Assembly (NCBI GenBank): GCA_030727685.1
Contig: JANRBC010000045.1
Coordinates: forward strand, 1-6,855
Reading direction: 5' to 3'
Length of the DNA stretch: 6,855 nt
Source of the DNA: Ilumatobacteraceae bacterium
Lineage (GTDB): Bacteria > Actinomycetota > Acidimicrobiia > Acidimicrobiales > Ilumatobacteraceae
Shown here: positions 5,298 through 6,855 of the stretch, piece after piece
How the letters are laid out: each line of letters starts with the position of its first letter
Numbering within the stretch: position 1 is the stretch's first letter
Position numbers and translations under genes: made by a program
Notes under the pieces: generated by a model
Told to the model about the DNA's origin: nothing
Database searches by the model: none
What the model saw: the letters and a program-made list of their open reading frames with translations, nothing else

Positions 5298-5313
5298 GCA
5301 CAACATCTTGTGG
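5298..5313. promoter_or_regulatory. NrdR box 2 (strong match)
   Basis: GCACAACATCTTGTGG matches acaCwAtATaTwGtgt at 12 of 16 positions, including every strongly conserved base (CwA, AT, TwG). The core CACAA-N4-TTGTG is a perfect inverted repeat. It lies about 40 bases after the predicted start of the nrdJ transcript, so bound NrdR would block RNA polymerase together with box 1. Confidence 0.72.
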
Positions 5314-5318
5314 TCTCA

Positions 5319-5354
5319 TTTGAGGCCGCAATGTTGCGGCAACTGCACCTCAAA
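5319..5354 (+). ncRNA. Nested hairpin in the nrdJ leader (candidate structured RNA)
   Basis: TTTGAG (5319-5324) pairs with CTCAAA (5349-5354), and directly inside it GCCGCA (5325-5330) pairs with TGCGGC (5335-5340) over a loop ATGT. The bases 5341-5348 form a one-sided bulge whose AACTG is complementary to CAGTT at 5263 and 5291, allowing alternative pairings. No T-run follows, so it is not a simple terminator. A conserved 'nrdJ' RNA motif upstream of nrdJ genes has been proposed in comparative RNA surveys. I cannot align to it here. Confidence 0.45.
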
Positions 5355-5361
5355 GCACGGC

Positions 5362-5417
5362 GTCAACAACGAATATTTTAACGAACTAGTCAGCAGTAGC
5401 CAAAAGCAATTGTTGAC
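5362..5417 (+). repeat. Long-range inverted repeat in the nrdJ leader
   Basis: GTCAACAA (5362-5369) is the exact reverse complement of TTGTTGAC (5410-5417), separated by 40 AT-rich bases. A 10-base direct repeat ACAACGAATA (5366-5375 and 5420-5429) overlaps the left arm and follows the right arm. In RNA this would make a closing stem ending 32 bases before the nrdJ start codon. Confidence 0.5.
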
Positions 5418-5434
5418 TCACAACGAATAGAAAG

Positions 5435-5440
5435 AAAAGG
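5435..5440 (+). promoter_or_regulatory. Ribosome binding site of nrdJ
   Basis: AAAAGG lies 9 bases before the ATG at 5450 in an A-rich, probably unstructured stretch. It fixes the nrdJ start. Confidence 0.65.
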
Positions 5441-5449
5441 TAAAAGAAT

Positions 5450-6855
5450 ATGTCTCTCGCACCAGAGCGTTTGTCAATCGGAATCCGTCGTCACTTCACA
5501 GCGCCTGGCGTTCATCCTTACGACCAAGTGGTCTGGGAGCGTCGTGATGCGCAAATTAAAAACTGGAAAGACGGAAGCGTTGCGTTCGAACAACTCGGTG
5601 TCGAGTTTCCGGTGTCATGGTCGTTGAATGCGACAAACATCGTCTCACAAAAATATTTCCGTGGCACACCAGGCACACCAGAGCGCGAAAATTCGATGCG
5701 ACAAGTTGTTGACCGTGTTGCTGAGACGATCACAAAGTGGGGCACCGAGTGCGGCTACTTCATCGACCAAGACGAGGCCGAATCTTTCTGCAACGAACTA
5801 AAATTTATTTTGATCACCCAGCGCGCCGCGTTCAACTCACCTGTGTGGTTCAACATCGGTGTCAACGGTGTCCCGCAACAAGCCAGTGCATGTTTCATCT
5901 TGGCTGTCGACGACACGATGGATGCGATCTTGAATTGGTACAAAGAAGAAGGCACCATCTTCAAGGGTGGCTCTGGTGCAGGCATCAACTTGTCGAACAT
6001 TCGTAGCAGCGCCGAGCATCTCAAGGGTGGCGGTACCGCTTCTGGTCCTGTCAGTTTCATGCGTGGTGCAGACGCGTCAGCGGGCACAATCAAGTCGGGC
6101 GGAAAAACTCGCCGTGCAGCAAAGATGGTCATCCTTAACGCCAGCCACCCAGACATCGAAGAATTCATCTGGTGCAAATCGCGCGAAGAGAAAAAAGCGC
6201 GTGCCTTGCGCGACGCCGGCTTCGACATGGACCTTGACGGTTCTGACTCGTTCTCGGTGCAATACCAGAATGCCAACAACTCGGTGCGCGTAACCGACGA
6301 GTTCATGCAGGCCGTAAAAGACGATGCCGACTGGAATTTGACTGCAGTCAAAGACGGTCGTGTTGTGCGCACGATTCGTGCTCGCGATCTTTGGCGCCAA
6401 ATTGCCACTGCCTCATGGGAGTGCGCAGACCCAGGCTTGCAATTCGATACAACGATCAACAAGTGGCACACGGCTCATGCAGCTGGTCGCATCAACGGAT
6501 CAAACCCATGCAGCGAATACATGCACATCGACAACTCGGCGTGCAACCTGGCGTCGATCAACTTGTTGAAGTACTTGAACGACGACGACACATTCGACGT
6601 CGAGTCATACATGCACACGATTGAAGTGATGTTTACTGCGCAAGAAATTCTTGTTGGTAACGCTGATTATCCAACAGAAAAGATCGCCGAGAACAGCCGC
6701 TTGTTCCGTCAACTTGGTCTTGGCTATGCAAACTTGGGTGCGCTATTGATGGCCCTCGGCATGCCTTACGACTCAACTGGTGGTCGTGCATGGGCTGCAG
6801 CATTGACTTCGTTGATGACTGGCCATGCGTATGCCACTAGCGCTCGCACTGCGAG
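5450..6855 (+). CDS. nrdJ: Adenosylcobalamin-dependent (class II) ribonucleoside-diphosphate reductase NrdJ, 3' truncated by window edge
   Basis: The frame is open from the ATG at 5450 to the last base: 468 codons and two bases of a protein that in this family is usually longer, about 700-1200 residues. It makes deoxyribonucleotides with a B12-generated thiyl radical and needs no oxygen. Residues 1-45 resemble the usual N-terminus (LSIGIRRHFTAPGVHPYDQVVWERRDA). Motifs in order are FNSPVWFN (128-135), ASACFI with redox Cys148, KGGSGAGINLSNIRS (172-186), SGGKTRRAAKMVILN, and NPCSEY (352-357) with radical-site Asn352, Cys354 and catalytic Glu356, followed by NLASINL and RQLGLGYANLGALLMALGMPYDS. 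The C-terminal part, with the remaining radical-site cysteine and the redox tail, lies outside the window. No nrdA/B/F partner is nearby, as expected for a single-subunit class II enzyme. The promoter carries NrdR-box candidates, and nrdR itself is 3.4 kb upstream. Confidence 0.96.
   Translation, partial: MSLAPERLSIGIRRHFTAPGVHPYDQVVWERRDAQIKNWKDGSVAFEQLGVEFPVSWSLNATNIVSQKYFRGTPGTPERENSMRQVVDRVAETITKWGTECGYFIDQDEAESFCNELKFILITQRAAFNSPVWFNIGVNGVPQQASACFILAVDDTMDAILNWYKEEGTIFKGGSGAGINLSNIRSSAEHLKGGGTASGPVSFMRGADASAGTIKSGGKTRRAAKMVILNASHPDIEEFIWCKSREEKKARALRDAGFDMDLDGSDSFSVQYQNANNSVRVTDEFMQAVKDDADWNLTAVKDGRVVRTIRARDLWRQIATASWECADPGLQFDTTINKWHTAHAAGRINGSNPCSEYMHIDNSACNLASINLLKYLNDDDTFDVESYMHTIEVMFTAQEILVGNADYPTEKIAENSRLFRQLGLGYANLGALLMALGMPYDSTGGRAWAAALTSLMTGHAYATSARTA

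Larger units (their letters stand above)
5080..5449. other. Non-coding control region and leader of nrdJ
   Basis: These 370 bases hold no convincing gene. From left to right they contain three TCCAC motifs resembling DnaA boxes (5099-5150), a weak TTCTG/CAGAA hairpin (5190-5205) that could loosely serve as the end of the molybdoenzyme transcript, a strong promoter (5224-5252), two NrdR-box candidates (5256-5313), a nested hairpin (5319-5354), an 8-bp long-range inverted repeat (5362-5417), a 10-base direct repeat (ACAACGAATA at 5366 and 5420) and the ribosome binding site of nrdJ (5435-5440). The predicted leader of about 190 bases is unusually long for a simple promoter-operator. Confidence 0.8.

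Noticed and set aside
5380..5405. Cobalamin riboswitch upstream of the B12-dependent nrdJ
   Set aside because: AGTCAGCAGTAGCC (5389-5402) faintly recalls the B12 box, but the internal spacing is wrong and no GCCACTG-type core or long upstream junction elements are seen. B12 riboswitches also typically repress B12-independent enzymes rather than nrdJ.
5755..6471. Long minus-strand open frame (238 codons) opposite nrdJ
   Set aside because: It lies wholly antisense to nrdJ, whose motifs are unmistakable, and its translation shows no recognisable domain.

Overview
The window looks like a chromosomal segment of an actinobacterium, about 50% GC by eye. The evidence is an actinobacterial SOS operator (CGAAC-N4-GTTCG) at lexA, the gene order lexA / LysM protein / nrdR (the order of Mycobacterium tuberculosis lexA, Rv2719c and nrdR), TAnnnT promoters placed for leaderless mRNAs, and a B12-dependent ribonucleotide reductase. 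An aquatic Acidimicrobiia-type organism is my guess from moderate GC and protein flavour; the sequence does not prove it.

Layout. (1) 1-372, + strand: C-terminal end of an alkyl sulfatase-like protein that enters from the left edge. (2) 382-1056, - strand: lexA, convergent with it. (3) 1057-1205: divergent control region with four SOS-box matches, a probable leaderless lexA promoter, and a promoter for the LysM gene with an SOS box in its spacer. (4) 1206-1538, + strand: small membrane-anchored LysM protein resembling the SOS-induced division inhibitors YneA, DivS and ChiZ. (5) 1608-2066, + strand: nrdR. (6) 2081-2743, - strand: stand-alone RibD C-terminal-type reductase, converging on nrdR over a shared hairpin. 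Its 5' end holds a GC-rich, palindrome-dense patch that resembles a polylinker. (7) 2824-5079, + strand: molybdopterin oxidoreductase with an N-terminal 4Fe-4S site and no obvious Cys/Sec metal ligand. (8) 5080-5449: 370-base non-coding region with a strong promoter, two NrdR-box candidates four helical turns apart, and a long leader rich in inverted repeats. (9) 5450-6855, + strand: nrdJ, cut by the right edge.

How the parts connect. Two regulators in the window have recognisable targets in it. LexA should repress itself and the LysM division inhibitor, so DNA damage would release both. NrdR, encoded just downstream of the LysM gene and possibly partly co-transcribed with it, should bind the boxes at the nrdJ promoter and tie dNTP synthesis to the ATP/dATP state. 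The segment therefore joins damage response, division arrest and deoxynucleotide supply. The reductase and molybdoenzyme between nrdR and nrdJ have no evident link to this circuit. I saw no tRNA, rRNA, CRISPR array, transposase or other mobile element. The most interesting items are the four-site SOS operator array, the NrdR operator pair with the structured nrdJ leader, and the palindrome patch in the reductase gene.
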